A DNA stretch of 43,854 nt, from contig CAKRZE010000019.1 of assembly GCA_934432725.1 (NCBI GenBank), forward strand, positions 1 to 43,854, written 5' to 3'. Shown here piece by piece: positions 16,607 to 24,724 of the stretch. Origin of the DNA: an uncultured Eubacteriales bacterium. GTDB taxonomy: Bacteria > Bacillota > Clostridia > Oscillospirales > CAG-272. The notes below the pieces were generated by a model that saw nothing but the letters and a program-made list of their open reading frames with translations, ran no database searches and was not told the DNA's origin. Numbering within the stretch: position 1 is the first letter of the stretch; each line of letters opens with the position of its first letter. The position numbers were made by a program, and so were the translations under genes.

Positions 16607-17464
16607 GACTAAAAAATGTTTTTTTACTTTTCCCCGCCCTGTTTGTGATTTTGCGCTAAAATTGACATACTTTTGCGCCGCAGAAGTGTTTTCCGCTCTG
16701 CCGCCGCGTAAAAAAATCCGTCTTTTTGCACTTTTTATATTATATATGCAAAAAACGCCATTCCGTACCGCTGCCGCAGGACAGACCGCCCGAAAAGAGC
16801 CTGACGCACGCGGCGCCGGAGCACAATTTTCATCCGATCCCATAAAAAAGCCGGCACAGCTGCGCGGCTTTTTATGCTGCGGGAGTTTTGCGGCTGCGCT
16901 CTCATCCTGCCGCAAAAGCAAAAAACATAACGCCTCCCCCCTTCTCCGGCACATCGCACCGTCCCCGCAGACGGGTTTGCGGTCCGGACTGCGTTCTGCG
17001 GTGGCTTTCCGCATATCCGGCTCCTCCCTGTCCGGTCCGGACTTCGGGCTGCGGGTCCCGCCGTTCTCCGGCGGACGGAGGAGGGCGCATCTGCCCCCCG
17101 CTCCCCTGTCCGGGTTTCGCCGCAGGTCCCCCGTGCCGCAAACCGGAAACCGAAGACCCATGCCGCGCCGTCCGTCATACAATTCTCCGGGTGCAAGCCT
17201 CACTGCCCGCCCTCCCGAACGCAAGCCTGCGACCCGCACCGCCGTTTTGTACCCGTCCTCTCCTTTCGCCATCCCCTTCCCCGGCTCCGCAACGCGCCTT
17301 CAGCCTCTCTCCCTCGGAAAAAACTGCCTTTTTTAAAAACAGCCGAATAACAGCCGCACGTCCTGCCGATACTTTTCATACGAAAGCAAATCATACGAAC
17401 GCAAAGCCGTTACATGCCTGAAAAACATCCCCGGAGCCATCCGGGAAGAGAAAGGATCACTGAT
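16607..17464. other. Long spacer upstream of spoIIR
   Basis: About 860 bp with no supportable gene. The left part (16610-16770) is AT-rich and contains stretches such as TATATTATATATG. A bidirectional hairpin with flanking A and T runs lies at 16844-16873. From 16890 to 17330 the DNA is very GC-rich, with only arginine/proline-rich accidental frames. Confidence 0.55.
16844..16873. terminator. Bidirectional hairpin with A-run and T-run
   Basis: AAAAAGCCG pairs with CGGCTTTTT around about 11 bases. No gene clearly ends here on either strand, so it is an orphan terminator or marks an unannotated transcript. Confidence 0.65.
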
Positions 17465-18064
17465 ATGAAAAAAGCATGGATTGCCGTTGTCTGCTGCATC
17501 GCCCTTGCGCTGACCGTCTCTGTTTTGCCGGTCGGCGGCGAGCAGGAAATTTATGACCGCCTGATCCGTCTGCACGTTCTTGCCAATTCCGACTCCGAGG
17601 AGGATCAGGCGCTGAAGCTGACCGTCCGGGACGCCGTTCTGGAAACCGCAGCCTCGGTTCTTGCGGATTGCGAAACCCGCTCCGAGGCGCTCCGCCTGCT
17701 GACGCAGAACCGGACTCTTTTACAGGAGACGGCGCAGCGCTGCGTAGAGGAGCAGGGCTATTCCTATTCCGTAAGCGTTTCCATCGGCAAGGAATATTAC
17801 CCGACGCGGGAATACGAAGCCCTGCGGCTTCCTGCCGGCGTTTATGACTCCGTCCGTATCCTGATTGGAGAAGCGGAGGGGAAAAACTGGTGGTGCGTGC
17901 TGTTTCCTCCGCTCTGCCTGAATGCCGCCAAGGGCGAAGCGGAGGAGCAGCTCCTCGCCGCAGGTCTGACTCCGGGGGAGGTCCGCATCCTGACCGATAC
18001 AGAGCATCCGAAATATGTGCTGAAATTTAAAATTCTGGAATTTTTCGGTTCCCTGTTTCACTGA
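17465..18064 (+). CDS. spoIIR: Stage II sporulation protein R
   Basis: SpoIIR is the forespore-made secreted signal that triggers SpoIIGA to process pro-sigma-E in the mother cell. The 199-residue protein has an N-terminal hydrophobic export segment (about 4-24), then the family core: YDRLIRLHVLANSDSEEDQ, LKLTVRDAVL, and the motif NWWCVLFPPLC near 140. The ATG at 17465 follows AAAGGA with eight bases between; an upstream in-frame ATG at 17414 has no such site. In the known system the gene is read by forespore sigma-F. No sigma-F type promoter was confidently identified. Its presence indicates an endospore-forming lineage. Confidence 0.96.
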   Translation: MKKAWIAVVCCIALALTVSVLPVGGEQEIYDRLIRLHVLANSDSEEDQALKLTVRDAVLETAASVLADCETRSEALRLLTQNRTLLQETAQRCVEEQGYSYSVSVSIGKEYYPTREYEALRLPAGVYDSVRILIGEAEGKNWWCVLFPPLCLNAAKGEAEEQLLAAGLTPGEVRILTDTEHPKYVLKFKILEFFGSLFH

Positions 18065-18666
18065 AACGTTCCGAAAAGTTCTCAGTCCGGTCACATGTTT
18101 GTGCTATTCTATCCGAAGAGCACACCGTGCCGGGCTTTTCTTTCGCCTGACCGCGCAGCAGCACCCTTTCCCTGCCGCAGAGGCTTCGGGTATATTCCGC
18201 TGCCGGATGCCCCGGGCATTTTCCGCCGCAGCGTGTAACTTCCTGCCCCGCGCAGCCCCGGAAGGCATGCGTCAGGGACCGATGCTCCCGGGACTGTCCG
18301 GCGTTTTCCGGGCGGCTTCGTAATCTCACGGACAGAAAAGCCCTCGGACGGCACGCATACGCAGAGCTGCCGCATGCGCGCGGACACGCACATAAGCCTG
18401 CGGACATGACACATCCACCCGGCACGATTCCGCTGACATGTTCATAAACGGAAGGAATTCCGATGTCCCGCAGCCCCGGGCGTGCAGCCGAGCTTCGGAC
18501 GTCTGCAAAAAGGCTCCGGCGGGCGGACCGGTCCAGCGCGCGGAGCAGTGAAGCTGAAAAACATCCCCACAGGTCACAGAACCCAAAAAAATTTCAGAAA
18601 GGCTGTCACATTTTTGCCCCGCAGGGTATTAAGAGACAGACCGCAGCGGAAACGGAGGGAGCACCG
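18065..18666. other. Spacer between spoIIR and the ECF sigma gene
   Basis: About 600 bp of GC-rich sequence. An in-frame ATG at 18463 would extend the sigma factor by 68 residues, but that extension is arginine/serine-rich and does not resemble the family. A TGTCAC element at 18604-18609 followed by TATTAA near 18627 may be an ECF-type promoter. Confidence 0.45.
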
Positions 18667-19209
18667 ATCAACGAATTCGAAACAATTTACCGGGAAAACG
18701 CAGAGGGAATCTACCGGTTTCTGTTCCGCATGTGCAAAAACCAGGGACTTGCCGAAGAACTGACACAGGAGTGCTTCTACCGCGCGTTCTGCTCCTTCCA
18801 CCGCTATGACGGAAGCTGCCGGATCTTCACATGGCTTGCAGCAATCGCAAAAAACCTGTATTTCAAGCACCTGCGAAGCATCAAAGAACAAAAAACGTCG
18901 GCGTGCGCGGACGAACGCCTCCCCTCCCCGGAGGATGCCTGCCCGGAGGAGGTCCTGCTCCGCATGGAAGAAACGCGCGCCGTCCGGCTTGCCATCGGGC
19001 GGCTTCCCGGCAAATACCGGGATGTTGTGATTCTGAGGACCTATGCAGAGCTGCCGTTTGAACAGATTGCGGCGCTGCTTTCGGTCAGCTGCGACTCTGC
19101 GCGGGTCCTGTATTGCCGGGCAAAGGCAAAATTACGGGAAGAACTGTCCAAAGACTCTCACGAATATCCGGAAAGGACGACTTGTCAAAGTCACGGGAAC
19201 CAATCATGA
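18667..19209 (+). CDS. ECF-type RNA polymerase sigma factor
   Basis: About 180 residues of a sigma-70 family ECF factor. Region 2 runs from INEFETIYRENAEGIYRFL through AEELTQECFYRAF and FTWLAAIAKNLYFKHL. Region 4 includes LPGKYRDVVILRTYAELPFEQIAALLSVS, a helix-turn-helix for the -35 element. The start is problematic. Family similarity begins at codon ATC 18667, which lies seven bases after GGAGGG, an ideal distance; no ATG, GTG or TTG is in frame between there and ATG 18463. Either ATC is the initiator, a start codon was lost, or a 68-residue atypical extension is made. Its stop overlaps the start of the anti-sigma gene (ATGA). Confidence 0.88.
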   Translation: MNEFETIYRENAEGIYRFLFRMCKNQGLAEELTQECFYRAFCSFHRYDGSCRIFTWLAAIAKNLYFKHLRSIKEQKTSACADERLPSPEDACPEEVLLRMEETRAVRLAIGRLPGKYRDVVILRTYAELPFEQIAALLSVSCDSARVLYCRAKAKLREELSKDSHEYPERTTCQSHGNQS

Positions 19210-19556
19210 ATTGTGAAATCATCCGGGATCTGATCCCCTTATATACCGATGGCACGGCAAGCGCGGCAAGCCGCAGCGCCGTTGCCTCGCACCTGTCCCG
19301 CTGTGAGGCATGCCGCAGCCTCTGTGCCATGCTCCGTCAGGAGCAGCACGCAAGAAAAAAGCAGACTGACGTGCAGGCGCCGCACCGTGCAGCATACTTT
19401 TCCGGCTCTGCGCAGGACCGGAGCTATCGGCTGCTCGCGGAAAGGCTGAGGCGCCGCAAGCAGCGGACGGATGCGGCAAACGCAGCCATGTTTGTCCTCC
19501 TGTGCGCCTCCTTTGCGGGGGCAATGCTCACCATGCTTCCAAGCCGCAGAAAATAA
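19206..19556 (+). CDS. Zinc-finger anti-sigma factor
   Basis: A 116-residue protein overlapping the sigma gene by four bases (ATGA), which implies translational coupling. The N-terminal zinc-binding anti-sigma motif H29-x3-C33-x2-C36 (HLSRCEAC) is intact; in this family it clamps the cognate ECF sigma. A basic segment follows, then a single hydrophobic helix (about 92-110) and only five more residues (PSRRK). It is probably membrane-tethered but has no extracytoplasmic sensor domain, so the signal may come through a partner or through redox chemistry at the zinc site (inference). Confidence 0.88.
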   Translation: MNCEIIRDLIPLYTDGTASAASRSAVASHLSRCEACRSLCAMLRQEQHARKKQTDVQAPHRAAYFSGSAQDRSYRLLAERLRRRKQRTDAANAAMFVLLCASFAGAMLTMLPSRRK

Positions 19557-19798
19557 GGTGCCAGGCTTGTCCGGAAGCGCCTCCCCGCGGCGCCGCCGGT
19601 CCGCAAAGCCGAAAAGGGCTCCGGTCGGACTGCCCCGATATTCCGCAGCTCCTGCCAAAGCTCCCGACGCCGCAATGCGGGAAATTGCCCGCGCTTCGGG
19701 CGGAGGCAGCATATCACGGAAGAGCCTCCGCCCCGGATACGGAACCGCCGCAGAAGCGCTTTCCCGTCCTCCTCCAACACAAGAAAGGGAACAAAGCC

Positions 19799-21511
19799 AT
19801 GAAAAAAACACCGCGTTACCATCCTGTCCGCTATTGCCGCGATTTCAGAGAGCTTCTGTACGGAAGTGAAAAGCTCTACGGTCCGAGAACCGCGTTTCTC
19901 CAAAAGAAAGACGGCGTATACCGGCCCACAACCTATACCGAATTCCGGGATGACGTCAATGCGCTCGGAACCGCACTCTGCCGCATCCTCCCCGCCGGGC
20001 GGCGCGTCATGGTGATCGGAGAGAACTGTTATGCCTGGGCGCTTGTCTATATGACCGTACTCTGCGGCGCGGGCGTCATCATTCCCACCGACAGAGAATG
20101 CTCACCCGAGGAAATATCCAACATTGCAGCCCTTTCCGAGGCGGATGCCGTCTTTTATTCCGGACAGCTCGCCGGAAAGCTTGCCTCATGCAGCCTTCCC
20201 GACCGCGTGCAGCGCTTCTGCTTCACGGAAATCCCGGAGCTGTGCAGGAAAGGAACCGAACTGATCGCAGAGGGGGAAACCGCCTTTTTTGACTGCGAGA
20301 TCGATCCGAAGGCGCTTGCGGTCCTGCTGTTCACCTCCGGAACCACCGGCGCATCAAAGGGCGTCATGCTGTCGCAGGAAAACATCTGCTTTGATCTGGA
20401 GGAAATCAGCGCAATGCTTCTGGTCAAAAGCGATGACGTTGCACTCTCGGTCCTCCCGCTGCATCACACCTATGAGTGTACCTGCGGCTATCTGAGCATG
20501 ATCTACCGCGGTGCGGCAATCGCTTACTGCGAGCGTCTTTCCGCGTTTGCAAAAAACATGACGGAGGTGCATGCCTCCATGCTGATCGCGGTTCCGGCTC
20601 TGGTGGATTCCCTGTATAAGAAGATCTGGCACTCTGCCGAAAAAACGGGAAAGGCGGATAAGCTGCGCCGCGCCGTCCGTTACAACAACGCGCTGCGCAA
20701 AACCGGACTCGACCTGTCCTCCAAGCTGTTTTCGGGCATCCGCGACAGTCTCGGAGGAAGGCTCCGGCTTATCTCCTGCGGAGGCGCTGCGGCAAACCCG
20801 GAGACGCTGCGCGGCATGCGGGAGCTCGGGCTGCTCACCGTGCAGGGCTACGGTCTGACCGAATGCTCCCCGCTCGCCGCCGTCAACTCCGATACGCTGT
20901 ACCGGGATGAAGCGGCAGGACTCTGTGTGCCGCGCGGAGAGCTTTCCGTCCGGGATCCGGATGAAAACGGAGTCGGAGAAATCCTTTACCGCGGCAGAAA
21001 CGTCATGCTCGGCTACTATAAAAATCCGGAGCTGACCGAACAGGTGATGCAGGACGGCTGGTTCTGCACGGGTGACCTCGGATATATTGACAACGACGGT
21101 TTTCTGTACATCACCGGCAGAAAAAAGAATGTGATCGTCACATCAAACGGAAAAAATATCTTCCCGGAGGAGCTTGAGATTTATCTGGACCGCCATCCGA
21201 TGATCGGAGAATCCCTGGTTGCGGGCACCGTTACGGATGCGGGTGAAACCGTGGTAAAGGCAGTTCTTGTTCCCTCCCCGGAGGCAGAGGCGGAGGCAGA
21301 GCAGGCGGAAAAATCCGGAGCGGAGACCCGTCTTTCGGCGCTGAAGCGGCTGCTCGGCGCGGCTGTCGCGGAGGTCAACCTCTCCCTTCCGCCCTTCAAG
21401 CGCATCCGGATCGCCGTGCTCCGGCAAAAGCCCTTTGAAAAGACCTCCTCCCGCAAGATCCGCCGCGCTGCCCCCGGCAATCTTTCCGATCCGGACGACT
21501 GCCTGCTCTGA
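19799..21511 (+). CDS. AMP-forming acyl-CoA synthetase (long-chain fatty acid ligase type)
   Basis: A 570-residue member of the adenylate-forming superfamily, which activates a carboxylic acid with ATP and transfers it to CoA. Core motifs are present: the P-loop TSGTTGASKG (179-188), PLHHTYE, GYGLTECSP, GWFCTGDLGYIDNDGF, TGRKKNVIVTSNGKNIFPEELE and a C-terminal KTSSRKIRR that supplies the catalytic lysine. The overall style matches clostridial long-chain fatty acid-CoA ligases; the true substrate is unknown. AAAGGGA precedes the ATG at 19799; the frame is open further upstream over the anti-sigma end, but that part has no family similarity. A terminator follows at 21651. Confidence 0.92.
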   Translation: MKKTPRYHPVRYCRDFRELLYGSEKLYGPRTAFLQKKDGVYRPTTYTEFRDDVNALGTALCRILPAGRRVMVIGENCYAWALVYMTVLCGAGVIIPTDRECSPEEISNIAALSEADAVFYSGQLAGKLASCSLPDRVQRFCFTEIPELCRKGTELIAEGETAFFDCEIDPKALAVLLFTSGTTGASKGVMLSQENICFDLEEISAMLLVKSDDVALSVLPLHHTYECTCGYLSMIYRGAAIAYCERLSAFAKNMTEVHASMLIAVPALVDSLYKKIWHSAEKTGKADKLRRAVRYNNALRKTGLDLSSKLFSGIRDSLGGRLRLISCGGAAANPETLRGMRELGLLTVQGYGLTECSPLAAVNSDTLYRDEAAGLCVPRGELSVRDPDENGVGEILYRGRNVMLGYYKNPELTEQVMQDGWFCTGDLGYIDNDGFLYITGRKKNVIVTSNGKNIFPEELEIYLDRHPMIGESLVAGTVTDAGETVVKAVLVPSPEAEAEAEQAEKSGAETRLSALKRLLGAAVAEVNLSLPPFKRIRIAVLRQKPFEKTSSRKIRRAAPGNLSDPDDCLL

Positions 21512-22298
21512 GGCGGCAGAAGCCAAAAAGCGGACAGCCGTGCCGGGCATTACCCCTTCACGGCATTCCGCCTCCGGAAGCGAAGCCTTCATCGGCGCGC
21601 CCTGCCCCGGGAAAGGCGCAATTGACGAAATCAGACGGCAGCCAAAAACACAGTGCAAGCCGGTGTCCACCGGAATGCACTGCGTTTTTTGTTTTTCCCT
21701 CCCGACCCGGACGTCAGCCGGAGGAACGCGGACAAACCGACAACGCCCCCGCATCGGCAAAGCGCCCGGCAGCATGCCGAAGCAGGCGTGTGCGGTCAGA
21801 TGTCTCCGCCGATTTTTCGGAACGGAGTCCTGCCTGCCGTGCGTTCGCAGAGCGCCTGCCGCAGCGCTCTTCCGCACGTTCGCAAAGCAGCTGCCGCAGC
21901 GCCCGCGATGCGGTTCGGACTTCCCAAAGAAGCCGCCCCCGAGGACATACTCCGAAAAGCCCGGAAAATATACCCGGCTCAAAAGCGGCTCCGCCAAAAC
22001 GCCCCTGTACCGGGCGCCTGCCGTTTTTCAGTCCTGCAGAGAGCGGCATCGGGCGCTCCTGCCCGGCTTAACTCCTGCAAAACGCAGCAGCAGTCCTCCG
22101 CCTCCCCGCAGAGCCGCAGTCCGATATAAAAGCTTATCCGGATTAACGCGCCAGCCGCAGCGCTCTTCTGCACGCCCGCAAAGCGCCTCGCAAAGCCCGC
22201 CCGAGGGAGAAATCACCCTCAAGCCCCCGAGCGGACCCATTCCGCCGCAGCTCTTACGGCATCTGCCCGAAAACACGCCTATAATTTACAATTCTTTC
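21512..22298. other. Long GC-rich spacer with short repeats
   Basis: After the terminator at 21651-21690, about 600 bp carry no believable gene. A 31-bp word occurs at 21858-21888 and again at 22154-22184 with three mismatches. The frames are arginine/alanine/proline-rich. Confidence 0.55.
21651..21690 (+). terminator. Intrinsic terminator of the acyl-CoA synthetase gene
   Basis: CAGTGCA (21651-21657) pairs with TGCACTG (21676-21682) and an inner CCGGT/ACCGG stem extends the hairpin, followed by TTTTTTGTTTTT. Confidence 0.88.
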
Positions 22299-22327
22299 TT
22301 GATTTTTCTCTGAAATCTGTTTATAAT
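22299..22327 (+). promoter_or_regulatory. Promoter of the scaffold/GGGtGRT operon
   Basis: TTGATT (22299-22304), a 17-base spacer and TATAAT (22322-22327), in an AT-rich patch that stands out from its GC-rich surroundings. The leader is about 130 nt. Confidence 0.85.
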
Positions 22328-22462
22328 AAAGAATTGAATATCGGTCATGGCGCCGCGCAGACTGAACCGGAAGTCTTTCCGGTATCCGGACTTTCCCCGG
22401 CATATGTTTTGGCAGAATTGCGCACCGCCGTATGATAAATAAAACAAAGGAGATAAAAACAC

Positions 22463-23179
22463 ATGAGCAACTGTCCTTATGCAGTCACGCAGGATGTCGA
22501 GAACATGACTTATGTCGCAAAGGGACCGAAGCACGGTCCTGCGCCCATTCCGGAAGAGGGCAAATGGGTCAAGGCATTTGAAATCAAGGATATCAGCGGT
22601 CTTACGCACGGCGTCGGATACTGCGCACCCCAGCAGGGCGCCTGCAAGCTGACGCTGAACATTAAAAACGGAATCATTGAGGAAGCGCTGGTCGAAACGA
22701 TCGGATGCTCCGGCATGACGCATTCCGCCGCCATGGCAGCGGAGATTCTTCAGGGAAAGACCATTCTGGAGGCTCTGAATACGGACCTCGTCTGCGATGC
22801 CATCAACGTCGCGATGCGCGAGCTGTTCCTGCAGATCGTCTACGGTCGTTCCCAGACCGCCTTCTCCGAAAACGGACTGCCGATCGGCTCCGGTCTGGAC
22901 GACCTCGGCAAGGGTCTGCGCTCTCAGGTCGGCACCATGTATGCCACCCGTGAAAAGGGCGTCCGTTATCTGGAAATGGCAGAGGGCTATGTCCTGGATC
23001 TGGCGCTGGACAAGAATGACGAGGTCATCGGCTATAAGTTCATCAACCTCGGAAAAATGCTGGATGCCGTCAAGGCGGGAAAATCCTATCAGGAAGCATT
23101 TGAGAGCAATATCAAGACCTACGGCAGATATAAGCCGGAGGACGGCGCCGTCAAATATATCGACCCGAGAAAGCAGTAA
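22463..23179 (+). CDS. IscU/NifU-like iron-sulfur scaffold-type protein paired with GGGtGRT
   Basis: A 238-residue protein. Its middle aligns by eye with the IscU/NifU N-terminal fold. GACKLTL (C61) matches the first scaffold cysteine, and IGCSGMTHS followed by an AAEIL-QGKTILEAL helix matches the second (C82). The conserved aspartate after the first cysteine (CGD in IscU) is absent, and the third ligand region is replaced by GLPIGSGLDDLGKGL without cysteine. C54 (VGYCAP) is an extra candidate ligand. It is longer than IscU (about 130), with a C-terminal extension ending DGAVKYIDPRKQ. AAAGGAG precedes the ATG. It is always expected beside the GGGtGRT gene, here 18 bp downstream. The role is unknown; cluster binding is inference. 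Confidence 0.85.
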   Translation: MSNCPYAVTQDVENMTYVAKGPKHGPAPIPEEGKWVKAFEIKDISGLTHGVGYCAPQQGACKLTLNIKNGIIEEALVETIGCSGMTHSAAMAAEILQGKTILEALNTDLVCDAINVAMRELFLQIVYGRSQTAFSENGLPIGSGLDDLGKGLRSQVGTMYATREKGVRYLEMAEGYVLDLALDKNDEVIGYKFINLGKMLDAVKAGKSYQEAFESNIKTYGRYKPEDGAVKYIDPRKQ

Positions 23180-23197
23180 GAGAGGAGGAACCGAAAC

Positions 23198-24211
23198 ATG
23201 TCTAACGATGTAAAGTTTGAAGGAAAAGAAAGAAGAATGCCCGGCATCCTCGCATGCATGAAGGAGTACGGCATCGCAGATCTGGAGGACGCACGCGCCG
23301 TCTGCCTGGCAAAGGGCATCGATGTGGACGCCATCGTCAAGGGCGTACAGCCGATCGCATTTGATAACGCCTCCTGGGCATACACACTCGGTGTTGCTAT
23401 CGCACTGAAGAAGGGCGTGGCGAACGCAGCTGACGCCGCAGAAGCCATCGGAATCGGCTTGCAGGCATTCTGCGTACCCGGCTCTGTCGCCGCAAACCGC
23501 AAGGTCGGTCTGGGACACGGAAATCTGGGCGCCATGCTGCTCCGCGAAGAAACCAAGTGCTTCTGCTTCCTGGCAGGTCATGAGTCCTTTGCCGCCGCAG
23601 AGGGTGCAATCGGCATTGCGAGAACCGCAAACAAGGTCCGCCGCGAGCCGCTTCAGGTCATTCTGAACGGTCTCGGAAAGGACGCCGCTTATATCATCTC
23701 CCGCATCAACGGCTTCACCTACGTCAAAACGGATTATGACTTCTATAACGATGAAGTCAAGGTCGTGGAAAAGACCGCTTTCTCCGACGGCGAAAAAGCC
23801 AAGGTCCGCTGCTACGGTGCCAACGATGTTCTGGAGGGCGTGGCAATCATGAAGCTGGAGGGCGTCGATGTTTCAATCACAGGAAACTCCACCAACCCGG
23901 TCCGTTTCCAGCACCTGGTTGCCGGAACCTATAAGAAGTGGGCAAATGAAAACGGCAAGAAGTATTTCTCCGTTGCTTCCGGCGGAGGCACGGGCCGCAC
24001 GCTGCATCCCGATAACATGGGTGCGGGTCCCGCTTCCTACGGTCTGACCGACTCCATGGGCCGCATGCACGGCGACGCGCAGTTTGCCGGCTCTTCCTCT
24101 GTTCCCGCTCACGTTGAGATGATGGGTCTGATCGGCATGGGCAACAACCCGATGGTCGGCGCTACCGTTGCCTGCGCGGTTGCGGTTGAGGAAGCACAGA
24201 AGAACGCGTAA
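23198..24211 (+). CDS. GGGtGRT family protein of unknown function
   Basis: A 337-residue protein with the eponymous motif GGGTGRT (262-268) in ASGGGTGRTLHPDNMGAG. Other strongly patterned segments are VGLGHGNLGAMLL, KCFCFLAGHESFAAAEGA and a glycine-rich end MMGLIGMGNNPMVG. No signal peptide or membrane helix is seen, so it is cytoplasmic. GGAGG lies before the ATG, 18 bp after the scaffold-like gene, and a strong terminator follows at 24233. Codon choice and signals suggest high expression. The family is known from anaerobic bacteria but, to my knowledge, has no assigned reaction. The glycine-rich loops could bind a phosphate-bearing ligand, and the partner suggests an iron-sulfur link; both are inference. 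Confidence 0.93.
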   Translation: MSNDVKFEGKERRMPGILACMKEYGIADLEDARAVCLAKGIDVDAIVKGVQPIAFDNASWAYTLGVAIALKKGVANAADAAEAIGIGLQAFCVPGSVAANRKVGLGHGNLGAMLLREETKCFCFLAGHESFAAAEGAIGIARTANKVRREPLQVILNGLGKDAAYIISRINGFTYVKTDYDFYNDEVKVVEKTAFSDGEKAKVRCYGANDVLEGVAIMKLEGVDVSITGNSTNPVRFQHLVAGTYKKWANENGKKYFSVASGGGTGRTLHPDNMGAGPASYGLTDSMGRMHGDAQFAGSSSVPAHVEMMGLIGMGNNPMVGATVACAVAVEEAQKNA

Positions 24212-24232
24212 ACACATTGGCGCACAACAGGT

Positions 24233-24272
24233 ACGGGCTTTCGGCTGTATGCCGGGAGTCCGTGTTTTTTTT
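24233..24272 (+). terminator. Intrinsic terminator of the GGGtGRT operon
   Basis: A 13-bp stem with G-U pairs, ACGGGCTTTCGGC (24233-24245) with GCCGGGAGTCCGT (24251-24263), then G and eight Ts. Confidence 0.92.
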
Positions 24273-24388
24273 GGCAGGACGAGACTTAAAAGCTTCAACA
24301 TTCAACAATTCTTCAACATTTATCTTCGATGTTGAACATCTTTGAAAGCACTGCCGTGCCGTTATCTTCCTGATTTTTGAATTTTTGT

Positions 24389-24402
24389 TTGTCACGTGAC
24401 AA
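24389..24402. promoter_or_regulatory. 14-bp perfect palindrome TTGTCACGTGACAA
   Basis: The sequence equals its own reverse complement and is followed by AATATAAAA. It resembles an operator for a dimeric regulator, but it lies between convergent genes with no transcription unit clearly starting here. Confidence 0.45.
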
Positions 24403-24636
24403 TATAAAACGCCGTTCCGTATGCGAAAACGTTTTTATTACATGATTTTTCATCTCATCCGCGCAGGGAAAAATGCGGAGCTTTATGCCCCATCAGGCGC
24501 CGTCTGTCCACCGGAAGCCGCCGTTCTCAGCGGGCATTGCGGCTGTGACCCATCTGACAGTGTTCCCGCATCCGCAGCCTCTGCAAAGACCGGGCAGAGC
24601 GCGCTTCAATTCTCTGCGGCGGATAAAAAGCAAGCA

Positions 24637-24665
24637 GCCGGGCACCCCATTTCAGGATGCCCGGC
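24637..24665 (-). terminator. Probable terminator of the CBM9-like protein gene
   Basis: GCCGGGCA (24637-24644) pairs perfectly with TGCCCGGC (24658-24665). On the minus strand a T-run (24629-24625) follows eight bases later, so the terminator is weaker than others here. Confidence 0.6.
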
Positions 24666-24724
24666 TTTGTACGGGAGCTTGCACTTAGCGGCTCCCTTCG
24701 GTCCCGCCGGCTTATTCTTCGGAA

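Larger units (their letters stand above)
24273..24724. other. Spacer between convergent genes, AT-rich left half
   Basis: No gene. The AT-rich left part carries TTCAACA at 24294, 24301 and 24312, an inverted repeat TTCAACAT/ATGTTGAA (24312-24336) and a perfect palindrome at 24389-24402. The GC-rich right part ends with a hairpin at 24637-24665 below the minus-strand gene. Confidence 0.6.

Noticed and set aside
16595..17272. 225-codon minus-strand frame upstream of spoIIR
   Set aside because: The composition is Arg/Gly/Pro-rich, it crosses a bidirectional terminator hairpin and has no family resemblance.
14960..17336. Long plus-strand frame (about 800 codons) opposite the solute-binding lipoprotein
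   Set aside because: It is the mirror of a well-supported gene with signal peptide, promoter and terminator on the other strand.
21435..22313. 292-codon plus-strand frame after the acyl-CoA synthetase
   Set aside because: It begins inside the synthetase gene, crosses its terminator and the repeats, and has a random basic composition.
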